Origin: Sphingobium sp. C100 | GTDB taxonomy: Bacteria; Pseudomonadota; Alphaproteobacteria; Sphingomonadales; Sphingomonadaceae | Length of the DNA stretch: 44,855 bases | Assembly (NCBI RefSeq): GCF_000508185.1 | Contig: NZ_AYOY01000150.1 | Coordinates: forward strand, 1 to 44,855 | Reading direction: 5' to 3' | Shown here: positions 16,823 to 24,597 of the stretch, piece by piece | How the letters are laid out: the number at the start of each line of letters is the position of its first letter | How positions within the stretch are numbered: position 1 is the stretch's first letter | Translations under genes and position numbers: made by a program | The notes under the pieces: model-generated | The model's input: the letters and a program-made list of their open reading frames with translations, nothing else | What the model was told of the DNA's origin: nothing | Database searches by the model: none

Positions 16823-17464
16823 TCAGCGGTAGAAGATGTGATTGTCGATCGAGGCGAGCTTGGCCTTGCCCCAGCCCGGCGACACGCGGCGGGCGTGGAA
16901 GAAGAGCGCCCCTTCGGCCTGGCTGTCCCAGCTATCGTTCATCGCGATCTGGGCGATGGCGACGGCCTGACGCCAGCTGCGGCTGTTCAGCCGGATCGGC
17001 GGCATGGAATGGCCACGCACGAAGCTGAACTGGCTGGGCTGATAGATGACGCCGCACAGGCTGTCGGCGAACCGGCCGGACTTGGCGCGGTTGATGATCA
17101 CGCGCGCGACGGCCAGCTGGCCTTCCAGGCTTTCGCCCTTGGATTCGAAATAGACCGCTCCGGCCAGGCACTGCATGTCGCCATCCAGCTCCTCGGGCGC
17201 GCCCTGGGCGTCGACCAGAGCAGCGAGGCTGTCCGCGGAAAAATCGGAGTCGGTATCGGCCTTGGGCCGCGATGCCAGCGGCTGCGTGATCTCACGCGGC
17301 GCGGCGAAGACGACGGCGGGCTGTGCGCCGGCCGAGGACATCTGGGGAAGAGAGGCGACCGAAGCGATCGATTCACCGGCGATCGATATGTCGGAAGCGG
17401 ACACCGCAGCGGCGGTGGAAAAGGCAAAGGCAGCGAGGATCGCAGCTTTCAGGCGAAAACTCAT
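16823..17464 (-). CDS. SleB-type cell-wall hydrolase, exported
   Basis: A 213-aa protein. The signal peptide is MSFRLKAAILAAFAFSTAAA then VSA. A low-complexity linker follows, and from about residue 90 the Hydrolase_2 (SleB/CwlJ) domain: 'CLAGAVYFESKGESLEGQLAVARVIINRAKSG', 'SLCGVIYQPSQFSF' and 'ALFFHARRVSPGWGKAKLASIDNHIFY'. The Glu in 'YFESKGE' is the likely catalytic residue. It should cut peptidoglycan in the periplasm. It has its own terminator. The 173-bp gap upstream holds only its probable promoter. Confidence 0.92.
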   Translation of the reverse strand: MSFRLKAAILAAFAFSTAAAVSASDISIAGESIASVASLPQMSSAGAQPAVVFAAPREITQPLASRPKADTDSDFSADSLAALVDAQGAPEELDGDMQCLAGAVYFESKGESLEGQLAVARVIINRAKSGRFADSLCGVIYQPSQFSFVRGHSMPPIRLNSRSWRQAVAIAQIAMNDSWDSQAEGALFFHARRVSPGWGKAKLASIDNHIFYR

Positions 17465-17637
17465 CGTGGCTCAAAATCAAGCGGTTCTTGGCCTGGGCGT
17501 CGTCCTTAACTTATTCTTGCGACGACCGGCCGCCCCCCGTCTGCGTGTTTACCGCACCCGCCCCCCATGGGCGAAAACGGCAACCTGCGCGTTGGCGTGC
17601 GCGGGCCTCTGCACGGACCGTGACGATGTGTCAACGA

Positions 17638-17979
17638 TCAGCAGATCGTTTCAGCGGCAAAGCGTTCCGCTTGCGGGATGTCGAGTTCAATGATCCACAG
17701 GTCGGGGTCCGACCTGCGCCGGCGCTCGATATAGCTGGCGAGCGCTTGCGAACCCTCCGCCGGGGCGGGTCCACAGCGCATCAACGCATAACCGCCGTCA
17801 AGGTTCGGCACACGTTCAAAAAGACCGTTTTCCTGTCCTTTTTCGAGCGCCTGGACCAGAATCACGCCGCTGATCTCATCCCCTTTGACCAGCACCGTCG
17901 CAAAGCCGCCCTCCTGCGCGACGCGCCGGCGCAACGCGCCGACCAGCATCGCGCTGGTCAGCCGTGCGTCAGGCGCCAT
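17638..17979 (-). CDS. DUF1491-family protein
   Basis: A 113-aa soluble protein: 'ARLTSAMLVGALRRRVAQEGGFATVLVKGDEISGVILVQ', 'FERVPNLDGGYALMRCGP' and 'SYIERRRRSDPDLWIIELDIPQAERFAAETI'. This matches DUF1491, an alphaproteobacterial family of unknown role. ATG 17979 is chosen because family homology starts there; the frame is open upstream inside the thioesterase gene. It overlaps that gene by 11 bp and is probably in one operon with it and ptsN. Confidence 0.9.
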   Translation of the reverse strand: MAPDARLTSAMLVGALRRRVAQEGGFATVLVKGDEISGVILVQALEKGQENGLFERVPNLDGGYALMRCGPAPAEGSQALASYIERRRRSDPDLWIIELDIPQAERFAAETIC

Positions 17980-18430
17980 AGCCGGGCAGCGATGACAGTG
18001 GAAATTGCGAGCGCATGAAGGTGCCGGTGCCGCGTCCCACTTCCTCGCCATCCGAATCGATCAGGCTGGCTTCGGCGACATAGACCCGGCGCTTGCCGCT
18101 GATCCACCGCCCCTCGGCGCGAATCCGGCCCGGCCCGATCGGCCGGGTGAAAAGCAGGTTGAAGGCGGTGGTCAGCAGGAAACGGTCGCTCACCAAACTG
18201 TTGGCGGCGTAGAAGGCGGCGTCGTCCAGCATCTTGAAATAGACGGTGCCATGCACGGCGCCGGCGGCATGGAACTGGTTTTCGTCCACATCGAAGTCGA
18301 TGATCGACCGGCCGGCTTCGGGAATGACGAGGTCGGAACGGAACAGGCGGTTGATCGGCGCGGAGCGGTAAAGCTGCTCCAGCGCCCGGAAATGCGCGGC
18401 TTCGCCGCTCGGCCCGTCAGGCAGCGTCAC
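17969..18430 (-). CDS. PaaI/hotdog-fold thioesterase family protein
   Basis: A 153-aa hotdog-fold protein: 'FRALEQLYRSAPINRLF', 'GRSIIDFDVDENQFHAAGAVHGTVYFKMLDDAAFYAANSL', 'LTTAFNLLFTRPIGPGRIRAEGRWISGKRRVYVAEASLID' and 'VGRGTGTFMRS'. The 'HAAGAVHGTVYFKMLDDAAFYAA' helix with its Asp is the thioesterase active-site helix. The natural acyl-CoA is unknown. Start is GTG 18430, 14 bp inside the end of ptsN; the next in-frame Met is too far into the fold. Confidence 0.87.
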   Translation of the reverse strand: MTLPDGPSGEAAHFRALEQLYRSAPINRLFRSDLVIPEAGRSIIDFDVDENQFHAAGAVHGTVYFKMLDDAAFYAANSLVSDRFLLTTAFNLLFTRPIGPGRIRAEGRWISGKRRVYVAEASLIDSDGEEVGRGTGTFMRSQFPLSSLPGYGA

Positions 18431-18884
18431 GCGCCCCGCCGCTGGCGAGGAGGGCGAAGAGCGCTTCGGCCGACTGGGCGCCGCGCAGACGCGCGACATT
18501 ATTGTCGTCGCGCAGGTAACGCGATACGCGCGCCAGCGTCTTGAGATGTTCCGCGCCGCTGTCGACCGGCGACAACAGGGCGAAGACGATATCGACGGGC
18601 GCATCGTCCACCGCGTCGAACGCCACCGGCGGATCGAGCAACACGACCAGGCCGCACATCCGGGCAAGGCCCGGTATCTTGGCGTGCGGAATGGCGACAC
18701 CGCCGCCAAATCCGGTCGAACCGAGCCGCTCACGCTCGAACAGCGCTTCGGCCACGCCATCGGCGTCAAGGCCGTAGGCGCCAGCGGCCAAAGCCGCGAC
18801 CTTCTGGAACAACTGTTTCTTGCCGTTGACCGTCAGGCCCGTGGCGAGCGCGTCGGCCGCGACGATATCGTTGAAATGCACCAT
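18417..18884 (-). CDS. ptsN: PTS IIA-Ntr component
   Basis: A 155-aa EIIA-Ntr protein of the nitrogen phosphotransferase system, which signals rather than transports. The phospho-accepting His is in 'GFGGGVAIPHAKIPGLARMCG'. Other signatures are 'KKQLFQKVAALAAGAYGLD', 'ALFERERLGSTGFG', 'APVDIVFALLSPVDSGAEHLKTLARVSRYLRD' and 'LRGAQSAEALFALL'. ATG 18884 gives the usual length. It follows hpf on the same strand, as in many Proteobacteria. The hairpin between them may tune expression. Confidence 0.95.
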   Translation of the reverse strand: MVHFNDIVAADALATGLTVNGKKQLFQKVAALAAGAYGLDADGVAEALFERERLGSTGFGGGVAIPHAKIPGLARMCGLVVLLDPPVAFDAVDDAPVDIVFALLSPVDSGAEHLKTLARVSRYLRDDNNVARLRGAQSAEALFALLASGGARDAA

Positions 18885-18952
18885 GACAATTCCGAACCAG
18901 CCGAGCCGCGCCCAGCCAGTCAGATCATGCGCGTATGCTCGGGGACTATGAA

Positions 18953-19005
18953 GCCCGGCCCCATAGGCCGCCTGCGTCCACAGGTCAACAGGCGGGGGGC
19001 CGGGC
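18953..19005 (-). terminator. Strong intercistronic hairpin between hpf and ptsN
   Basis: Arms GCCCGGCCCC (18953-18962) and GGGGCCGGGC (18996-19005) are perfectly complementary, with an inner CGCCTG/CAGGCG stem (18969-18974 and 18989-18994). On minus it lies 10 bp after the hpf stop and is followed by TTCATAGT, a poor T tract. It may be an attenuator or an RNA-stabilising hairpin rather than a full terminator. Confidence 0.55.
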
Positions 19006-19014
19006 GCAGGCGGG

Positions 19015-19608
19015 TCAGCCTCGCGGTTCGACCCAGCCAATGGTCCCGTCATGCCGGCGATAAACCATATTATAGGCCGACGTGCCCGCGTTGAGGAACA
19101 ACAGGGCATTGGTGTTTCGCAGGTCGAGCATCATCACCGCGTCCGACACGCTGGCTTCGGGAATGTCGACCCGGGTTTCCGCCACGATCAGCGGCGCATC
19201 CGACGGTTCCTCTTCATCGTCGCCGGTGGCGAAGATGGTGTAGCCCGCCCCGTCAACCTCTTCCAGGCTGAAGCCGTTGGACTTGTGCGCCTCGGCCGCC
19301 GCGGCCTGCTGGCTGCGATCCTTCAACCGTCGCATGTAGCGGCGCAACTGCTTGTCGATCCGGTCGGCGGCCAGATCGAACGCCGGGTGCGCGTCCTGCG
19401 CCTCGCCCGCGCCCTTGAGGATGAGGCCGGTCATCACATGGCAGATGATGTCGCAGTGAAAGGCGCCATGCGGCGCCTTGCGAAAGGTCACCTGGGCGGA
19501 AATCGTGCGGGAGAAATATTTCTCGGCCATCGTCTCCAGTCGTTCCGTGACGTGGCTCTTGAGCGCTTCGCCCGTATCGACCTGATGCCCGGAAACACGA
19601 ATATCCAT
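19015..19608 (-). CDS. hpf: Ribosome hibernation-promoting factor, long form
   Basis: A 197-aa long-form HPF that dimerises 70S ribosomes into inactive 100S particles in slow growth. The N-terminal domain (about 1-105) has 'IRVSGHQVDTGEALKSHVTERLETMAEKYF' and 'CDIICHVMTGLILKGAGEAQDAHPAFDLAADRIDKQLRRYMRRLKD'. The C-terminal dimerisation domain has 'LIVAETRVDIPEASVSDAVMMLDLRNTNALLFLN' and 'YRRHDGTIGWVEP'. ATG 19608 has a strong AAGGAG site 7 nt upstream and is preferred to 19668. Confidence 0.96.
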   Translation of the reverse strand: MDIRVSGHQVDTGEALKSHVTERLETMAEKYFSRTISAQVTFRKAPHGAFHCDIICHVMTGLILKGAGEAQDAHPAFDLAADRIDKQLRRYMRRLKDRSQQAAAAEAHKSNGFSLEEVDGAGYTIFATGDDEEEPSDAPLIVAETRVDIPEASVSDAVMMLDLRNTNALLFLNAGTSAYNMVYRRHDGTIGWVEPRG

Positions 19609-19682
19609 ATGCCTTCTCCTTATTCTTGCCGGATCGCCGGGAGGGCGGCCCGGTTGGTGCGAAAACACAGGCCCTTGCGGGT

Positions 19683-20375
19683 CTATGCTTCCTCAAGCCA
19701 GAGCGGCTTTTCCAGCGTCGCGACAAACGCTGCGTGCCGCTCCAGCTCCAGCGCGCTCGCCATGAAGACGCGCGCGGGACGAACAGGGCGAACCACGGTG
19801 GTTTCCGTCAGTTCCACCCTGACGATCTGATTTGCTTCCTCCTGTGCCAGACCCAGGCCGATCTGACGGCCGCCGGTCAATTCGATGTAGAGTTGCGCCA
19901 GCAATTCGGCGTCCAGCAAGGCGCCATGCTTGATGCGATGGCTGCGATCGATGCCATAGCGGGTGCAGAGGGCGTCCAGGCTGTGCTTGGCGCCGGGATG
20001 AAGCTGCCGCGCGATGGCGACCGTGTCGATCATGCGGTCCATCCGCACCTCGGGATGCCCGCAGAGCCTGAGTTCATGATTGAGGAAGCCGAAATCGAAG
20101 CGCGCATTATGCGCGACCAGCGGGCTGTCCTCCAGAAAGTCGAGCAGTTCGCGCGCGCCCAGCGCAAAGAGCGGCTTGTCGCGCAGGAAATCGCCCGACA
20201 GGCCATGCACCGCAAAGGCGGCGGCGGGCATGTCGCGCTCAGGATTATAATAAGCATGGAAGGTGCGGCCCGACGGCACCCGGTTGATGAGTTCGATGCA
20301 GCCGATTTCGACCAGCCTGTCGCCAGAGACCGGATCAAATCCCGTCGTTTCGGTATCGAAAATAACCTCGCGCAT
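19683..20375 (-). CDS. dnaQ: DNA polymerase III epsilon subunit (proofreading exonuclease)
   Basis: A 230-aa DEDDh 3'-5' exonuclease. ExoI is 'VIFDTETTGFDPVSGDRLVEIGCIE' (Asp7, Glu9), ExoII is 'LVAHNARFDFGFLNHEL', and ExoIII is 'LDALCTRYGIDRSHRIKHGALLDAELLAQLYIELTGG', including the catalytic His and Asp. The C-terminal tail, where family members bind the alpha subunit, is short. It lies 31 bp after coaE, as in many alphaproteobacteria. Confidence 0.95.
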   Translation of the reverse strand: MREVIFDTETTGFDPVSGDRLVEIGCIELINRVPSGRTFHAYYNPERDMPAAAFAVHGLSGDFLRDKPLFALGARELLDFLEDSPLVAHNARFDFGFLNHELRLCGHPEVRMDRMIDTVAIARQLHPGAKHSLDALCTRYGIDRSHRIKHGALLDAELLAQLYIELTGGRQIGLGLAQEEANQIVRVELTETTVVRPVRPARVFMASALELERHAAFVATLEKPLWLEEA

Positions 20376-20406
20376 CGCCCTCGCAATCGACTCTATGGGC
20401 TAACCC

Positions 20407-21000
20407 TTATCTGCCTGTCTTGCCGCCAAGGCAAGCGACCAGACGTCGCACCTGGGCGCGGGTGTCGGCAAAGGTGGTGCCCGTATGGATGATATGGTCG
20501 GCCCGCGCCCGCTTTTCGGCATCGGGGACTTGCAGACGGACAATCTGGCGGAATTTCCCCGCTGTCATGCCTGGTCGCGCCAGCACACGCCGACGCTGTT
20601 TCCAGGCCGGCGCGGTGACGACGATCACCCCTTCCAGCCCTTTCTGCCCGCCGGTTTCGAACAGCAGCGGTATGTCCAGGATCACGAATTTGCGCGACCG
20701 GTGGCGGCGCAGGAAGCGCGTCCGTTCCGCACGCACGGCGGGATGGACGATCGCCTCCAGTGCCTTGCGTTCATGCGGGTCGCCGAACACGGCCGCGCCC
20801 AGTTTCGCGCGATCGACCCCGGCCGGGCCGGTCGTGCCGGGAAAGCGCGCCTCGATCGCGGGCAGCAACGGCCCGCCCGGTCCTTGCAACAGATGGACCT
20901 GCGCATCGGCGTCGAACACGGGCACGCCTTCGCGGCGGAACATCGCCGCGACCGCCGACTTGCCCATGCCGATCGATCCGGTGAGACCGTAGACCTTCAT
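20407..21000 (-). CDS. coaE: Dephospho-CoA kinase
   Basis: A 197-aa kinase for the last step of coenzyme A synthesis. The P-loop is 'GLTGSIGMGKSAVAAMFRREG' (residues about 5-20), then 'PVFDADAQVHLL', 'HPAVRAERTRFLRRHR', 'FVILDIPLLFETGG' and 'VVTAPAWKQRRRVLARPGMT'. The ATG overlaps the aroE stop (ATGA), so the two are translationally coupled. The length is normal. Confidence 0.97.
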   Translation of the reverse strand: MKVYGLTGSIGMGKSAVAAMFRREGVPVFDADAQVHLLQGPGGPLLPAIEARFPGTTGPAGVDRAKLGAAVFGDPHERKALEAIVHPAVRAERTRFLRRHRSRKFVILDIPLLFETGGQKGLEGVIVVTAPAWKQRRRVLARPGMTAGKFRQIVRLQVPDAEKRARADHIIHTGTTFADTRAQVRRLVACLGGKTGR

Positions 21001-21821
21001 TCCGCGGCGGTCAGCAGCGCGCGCAATTCCTCGTCCAGGTCGCGCGGCGCCTGCGCATCGAAGAAAATGTCGAACGCCAGCGCCGCCTGTCCGATCAGCA
21101 TTTCCAGGCCATCGAGCGTTTTCAGCCCCCGCGCCCGCGCGGCGTTGAGCAGGCCGGTTTCGAGCGGCGCATAGACGATGTCATAGACGGTCGCGCTGTC
21201 CGGCAGGGGCGAAAGATCAAGGTCCAGCACCGGCTGGCCCACCATGCCGAGCGAAGTGGCGTTGACCAGCAGGTCGGCGGCGGGCAGCGCGTCGGACAGG
21301 CCGATCGCCCGCCCCCTTATCCCCGCGCGGTCGAGCAAAGCCTGCCCCTTGGCGGGATCGCGCGCCATGATGGTGATGTCGGTGACGTCCAGGCTGGCGA
21401 GCGCGAACAGGATCGCGCGCGCCGCGCCGCCCGCGCCGACCAGCACCGCGCTGCGCCCCTTCCATCCGTCGCGCAGCAGCGGCTGGAGGAAGCCGCCCGC
21501 GTCGGTGTTGGTGCCGATCAGCGGCCCGCCGATTTCCGACGCGATGGTGTTCATGGCGCCGATCCGTTCCCGCACGCCGCCCGGATCATCGGCATAGTCC
21601 ATCACCGCGATCTTGTGCGGAATGGTGACGTTGCAGCCCAGCCAGTCGGGATCGGCCCGGCGTTGCAGGAAATAGGCCGCCAGCCCGTCCGGCGTCACAT
21701 GGGTCTTGCGATATTCCGCCTCGATATCGAGCGCGTCGAGCCAGAAACCATGGATCAGCGGCGATTTGCTGTGGGCGATCGGATCGCCGATCACTTCGGC
21801 ATAGGGGAGCGTGTCGGTCAT
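20997..21821 (-). CDS. aroE: Shikimate dehydrogenase
   Basis: A 274-aa NADP-dependent enzyme of aromatic amino acid synthesis, reducing 3-dehydroshikimate. It has 'AEVIGDPIAHSKSPLIHGFWLDAL', the catalytic Lys in 'LGCNVTIPHKIAVMDYAD', 'GAMNTIA', the catalytic Asp in 'LIGTNTDAGGFLQPLL', the nucleotide-binding 'AVLVGAGGAARAILFAL' and 'DLLVNATSLGMVGQP'. It overlaps maf upstream and coaE downstream by 4 bp each. Confidence 0.97.
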   Translation of the reverse strand: MTDTLPYAEVIGDPIAHSKSPLIHGFWLDALDIEAEYRKTHVTPDGLAAYFLQRRADPDWLGCNVTIPHKIAVMDYADDPGGVRERIGAMNTIASEIGGPLIGTNTDAGGFLQPLLRDGWKGRSAVLVGAGGAARAILFALASLDVTDITIMARDPAKGQALLDRAGIRGRAIGLSDALPAADLLVNATSLGMVGQPVLDLDLSPLPDSATVYDIVYAPLETGLLNAARARGLKTLDGLEMLIGQAALAFDIFFDAQAPRDLDEELRALLTAAE

Positions 21822-22423
21822 GCCGCCAGAACGCCCCGCACGCGCAGAAAGTCAAGCAGAGGCAGCAGCGGCAGGCCCTGAATTGCGAACTGGCTGCCCT
21901 CCACCTTGCTGAAAAGCTGCGCGCCCGGCCCTTCGATTCGGTAGCATCCCACGCACCAGCGACATTCGTCCCAGTCGCCATCCAGATAGGCGGCGATGAA
22001 GGCGTCGGACAACGGCCGCACCGTCATCCGCACCCGTTCGACATGGCGCCAGATCGGCTCGCCGTTCAACACGATCACCGCCGCGCTGTGCAGATGATGG
22101 GCCCGGCCAGAGAGCAGCCGCAGGATGCGTTCGGCGTCAGCGCGATCGACTGCCTTGTCGATCATCATGCCCCGGTCCTCGCCGCCGTCCAGGCTCAATG
22201 TCTGGTCGCAGCCCAGCACCAGCGCGCCCGGCACCCGGCGCGACACTTTGAGCGCCTTCAATTCCGCCAGCGCGTCGGCAAGCGCGCGCGCGTCCAGCCC
22301 GTCGGCGCGCAGCGCGTCCTTCACCGCCTCTTCATCCACGCCCGGCGACAGCGCCTCGAAAGGCACCTGCGCGGCCGCCAGCAGCGCCCGGCGACTGGCG
22401 CTTTGCGATGCGAGAATGATCAT
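21818..22423 (-). CDS. maf: Maf-family nucleoside triphosphate pyrophosphatase
   Basis: A 201-aa house-cleaning NTP pyrophosphatase: 'IILASQSASRRALLAAAQVPFEALSPGVDEE' at the N-terminus, 'VLGCDQTLSLDG' with the catalytic Asp, 'HHLHSAAVIVLNGEPIWRHVERVRMTVRPLSDAFIAAYLD' and 'GCYRIEGPGAQLFSKVEGSQFAIQGLPLLPLLDFLR'. The substrate class (m7GTP or dTTP/UTP) cannot be fixed here. It sits in the ppsR-maf-aroE-coaE run with ATGA overlaps on both sides. Confidence 0.95.
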   Translation of the reverse strand: MIILASQSASRRALLAAAQVPFEALSPGVDEEAVKDALRADGLDARALADALAELKALKVSRRVPGALVLGCDQTLSLDGGEDRGMMIDKAVDRADAERILRLLSGRAHHLHSAAVIVLNGEPIWRHVERVRMTVRPLSDAFIAAYLDGDWDECRWCVGCYRIEGPGAQLFSKVEGSQFAIQGLPLLPLLDFLRVRGVLAA

Positions 22424-23247
22424 GAATCCTGGGCCTCCGCCAATACGCGATCGTTGAACAGGTTGATGATCGCCGCCGCAGCCTCCTCGATCGAGCGGCG
22501 GGTCATGTCGATCACCGGCCAGCCATGATCGGCGAACATGCGCCGGGCGAAGACCAGTTCGTCCTGCACCTTGTCAATGTCGACATAGGCGGTTTCGGGC
22601 GCCTGGTTGAGCGAGAGCAACCGGTTGCGGCGGATCTGCACCAGTCGTTCGGGACTGACGGTCAGCCCGACCACCATCGGATGTTTGAGGCTGTAGAGAC
22701 TGCGCGGCGGCGGCGATTCCGGCACCAGCGGGATGTTGGCGGTCTTGTAGCCGCGATTGGCGAGATAGATGGAGGTCGGCGTCTTGGACGCGCGCGACAC
22801 CCCCGCCAGCACGATGTCTGCCTCTTCCCAATTATCGTGCCCGACGCCGTCATCATGGGCGATGGTGAACTGGATCGCCTCGATCCGGGCGAAATAGGCC
22901 TCGTCCAATATATGTTTGCGGCCCGGCCGGGTGCGGGTTTCCTGCCCCAATATGTTGGACAGGGCGTCGGCGACGCTGTCGAGCGCGGCGACATGGGGCA
23001 GGCCCAGCGCCCGGCAGCGCGTTTCCAGCCGGCGGCGAAGCATGTGATTGGTGAGGGTGAAGAGGACGAGGCCGGGATTGGCCGCGATTTCCTCCATGAT
23101 GCGGTCGAGATGGACTTCGGATCGCACCATCGGCCAGAAATGCCGGATCGCCTCGACATTTTCGAACAGGCCGATCGCCGCCTTGGCGACATTTTCGAGC
23201 GTTTCGCCCGTGGAGTCCGATAGAAGATGCAAGTGGATGCGCGCCAT
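22420..23247 (-). CDS. ppsR: Pyruvate phosphate dikinase/PEP synthase regulatory protein (DUF299)
   Basis: A 275-aa bifunctional kinase/pyrophosphorylase. It has 'LHLLSDSTGETLENVAKA', 'VLFTLTNHMLRRRLETRC', 'EAIQFTIAHDDG', the P-loop-like 'EADIVLAGVSRASKTPTSIYLANRGYKTANIPLV', 'VVGLTVSPERLVQIRRNRL' and 'WPVIDMTRRSIEEAAAAII'. ATG 23247 is chosen over the longer in-frame ATG 23484, which would run through the predicted origin. This gene is the RP001/CC_0001 type that flanks oriC opposite hemE in Rickettsia and Caulobacter (recalled, not searched). Confidence 0.95.
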   Translation of the reverse strand: MARIHLHLLSDSTGETLENVAKAAIGLFENVEAIRHFWPMVRSEVHLDRIMEEIAANPGLVLFTLTNHMLRRRLETRCRALGLPHVAALDSVADALSNILGQETRTRPGRKHILDEAYFARIEAIQFTIAHDDGVGHDNWEEADIVLAGVSRASKTPTSIYLANRGYKTANIPLVPESPPPRSLYSLKHPMVVGLTVSPERLVQIRRNRLLSLNQAPETAYVDIDKVQDELVFARRMFADHGWPVIDMTRRSIEEAAAAIINLFNDRVLAEAQDS

Positions 23248-23269
23248 ATGTATATCTCTGTGGGCAGGC

Positions 23270-23278
23270 TGTGGATAA
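23270..23278 (-). other. DnaA box, perfect
   Basis: The minus strand reads TTATCCACA. It lies 23 bp upstream of the ppsR start codon within the predicted origin. Confidence 0.75.
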
Positions 23279-23338
23279 AGCAAGGGAGGAAATCGGGGAT
23301 AAAAACCCGCTTTTCCGCCATCCCCATAGCCGGGATTC

Positions 23339-23347
23339 TTATCCACA
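23339..23347 (+). other. DnaA box, perfect
   Basis: TTATCCACA on plus, near the centre of the predicted origin, next to a GATTC (GANTC) site at 23334-23338. Confidence 0.75.
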
Positions 23348-23369
23348 GGCCCCCAACAGGCCCGCAATT

Positions 23370-23400
23370 TCATCCACAGCCTGTGGATAGCGTGGATAGC
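23370..23400. other. Cluster of three near-consensus DnaA boxes
   Basis: TCATCCACA (+, 23370), CTATCCACA (-, 23390-23382) and CTATCCACG (-, 23399-23391) abut each other, with one, one and two mismatches to TTATCCACA. The first two form a palindrome and the last two form a head-to-tail repeat of GTGGATAGC. Confidence 0.65.
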
Positions 23401-23507
23401 TGGACTGACTCGAACGGCAAAGCGAGGGCCGGGGGAGTCAAGCTGTTGGCAAATCGGGGCGCAACGCATAAACCCCGCTGCCAACCGACCTACATCTTCA
23501 ACATCCC

Positions 23508-23538
23508 TTTTGAATCTTAATTATAAGAGAGAATATAG
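23508..23538. other. AT-rich tract, candidate DNA unwinding element and hemE leader
   Basis: About 31 bp of mostly A/T (cttttgaatcttaattataa, then gagagaatata) in a GC-rich chromosome, adjacent to the DnaA-box array. It also holds the hemE ribosome-binding site (AAGAGAG) and may contain its promoter. Confidence 0.5.
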
Positions 23539-24597
23539 ATGAGCCTCGACGCGCCGACGGATCTCGCTGCAAAGCCGCTCCTGACCGTGTTGAAGGGAGA
23601 ATGCCCCGCCGTCCCGCCAATGTGGCTGATGCGGCAGGCCGGGCGCTACCTGCCCGAATATCGCGCGCTGCGGGCGGACAAGGGCGGTTTTCTGGAACTG
23701 GTCTATGACAGCGAGGCGGCGGCCGAGGTGACGCTCCAGCCGCTGCGCCGCTTCGGTTTCGACGGCGCCATCCTGTTTTCCGACATTCTGATCGTCCCCT
23801 ATGCCATGGGGCAGCAATTATGGTTCGAAGCGGGCGAAGGCCCTCGCCTCGCCCCGATCCTGGCCGACACCGACCTGTCGGCGCTGACGCCCGATTTCAG
23901 CCGCTTCGAGGCCATCTACGAGACGGTGCGGCAGGTGAAGGCGGCGCTGGACCCCCATGTCACCTTCCTGGGCTTTGCCGGCAGCCCCTGGACCATCGCC
24001 ACCTATATGGTCGCGGGACAGGGCAGCAAGGATCAGGGCGCGGCCCGTCGCCTCGCCTATGGCGACCCGGCGCGTTTTGCCGCGATCATCGATGCGATCG
24101 TCGATGCCACCGTCCACTATCTCGCCGGGCAGATCGATGCCGGGGTGGAGGCGGTGCAGTTGTTCGACAGTTGGGCCGGCAGCCTGGCCCCAATCCAGTT
24201 CGACCGCTGGGTGATCGAACCCAATCGCCGGATCGTGGAGAAGCTCAAGGCGATCCATCCCGACATTCCCGTCATCGGCTTTCCCAAAGGGGCGGGCGCG
24301 AAACTGGCCGATTATGCGGCGCGCACCGGGGTCGATGCGGTGGGCGTGGACGAGACGGTCGATCCGCACTGGGCGCACCGCACGCTGCCGCAGGACATGC
24401 CGGTGCAGGGCAATCTCGATCCGCTGGCGCTGATCGCCGGCGGCCGCGCGGTCGAGGAAGCGGTCGACACGATCTGCGCCGCCTTTGCCGGGCGGCCGCA
24501 TATCTTCAACCTTGGCCATGGCATTTTGCCCGACACCCCCATTGCACATGTCGAAGCGCTCATTAGCTATGTGCGCAGGCAAGGAGACCGCAACTAA
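23539..24597 (+). CDS. hemE: Uroporphyrinogen decarboxylase
   Basis: A 352-aa cytoplasmic enzyme of haem synthesis that makes coproporphyrinogen III. Signatures are 'PPMWLMRQAGRYLPEYRALR', the substrate-binding 'AILFSDILIVPYAMGQ', 'LGFAGSPWTIATYMVAGQGSKDQ', 'VQLFDSWAGSLAP', 'VIGFPKGAGAKL', 'GVDETVDPHWAH' and 'HIFNLGHGILPDTPIAHVEALI'. The start has a purine-rich AAGAGAG site. The stop overlaps the hemJ ATG. First gene to the right of the predicted origin. Confidence 0.98.
   Translation: MSLDAPTDLAAKPLLTVLKGECPAVPPMWLMRQAGRYLPEYRALRADKGGFLELVYDSEAAAEVTLQPLRRFGFDGAILFSDILIVPYAMGQQLWFEAGEGPRLAPILADTDLSALTPDFSRFEAIYETVRQVKAALDPHVTFLGFAGSPWTIATYMVAGQGSKDQGAARRLAYGDPARFAAIIDAIVDATVHYLAGQIDAGVEAVQLFDSWAGSLAPIQFDRWVIEPNRRIVEKLKAIHPDIPVIGFPKGAGAKLADYAARTGVDAVGVDETVDPHWAHRTLPQDMPVQGNLDPLALIAGGRAVEEAVDTICAAFAGRPHIFNLGHGILPDTPIAHVEALISYVRRQGDRN

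Larger units (their letters stand above)
23248..23538. other. Probable chromosomal replication origin (oriC)
   Basis: A 291-bp gap between ppsR (leftward) and hemE (rightward). It has two perfect DnaA boxes, TTATCCACA at 23339-23347 (+) and its complement at 23270-23278 (-), plus TCATCCACA at 23370-23378, CTATCCACA at 23382-23390 (-) and CTATCCACG at 23391-23399 (-). A perfect 17-bp palindrome spans 23372-23388, and a tandem GTGGATAGC pair spans 23383-23400. GANTC sites lie at 23334, 23407, 23435 and 23512. An AT-rich tract lies at 23508-23538. Coding strand bias flips here. The hemE context equals oriC of Caulobacter and Rickettsia. No CtrA site (TTAA-N7-TTAA) was seen. Confidence 0.78.
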
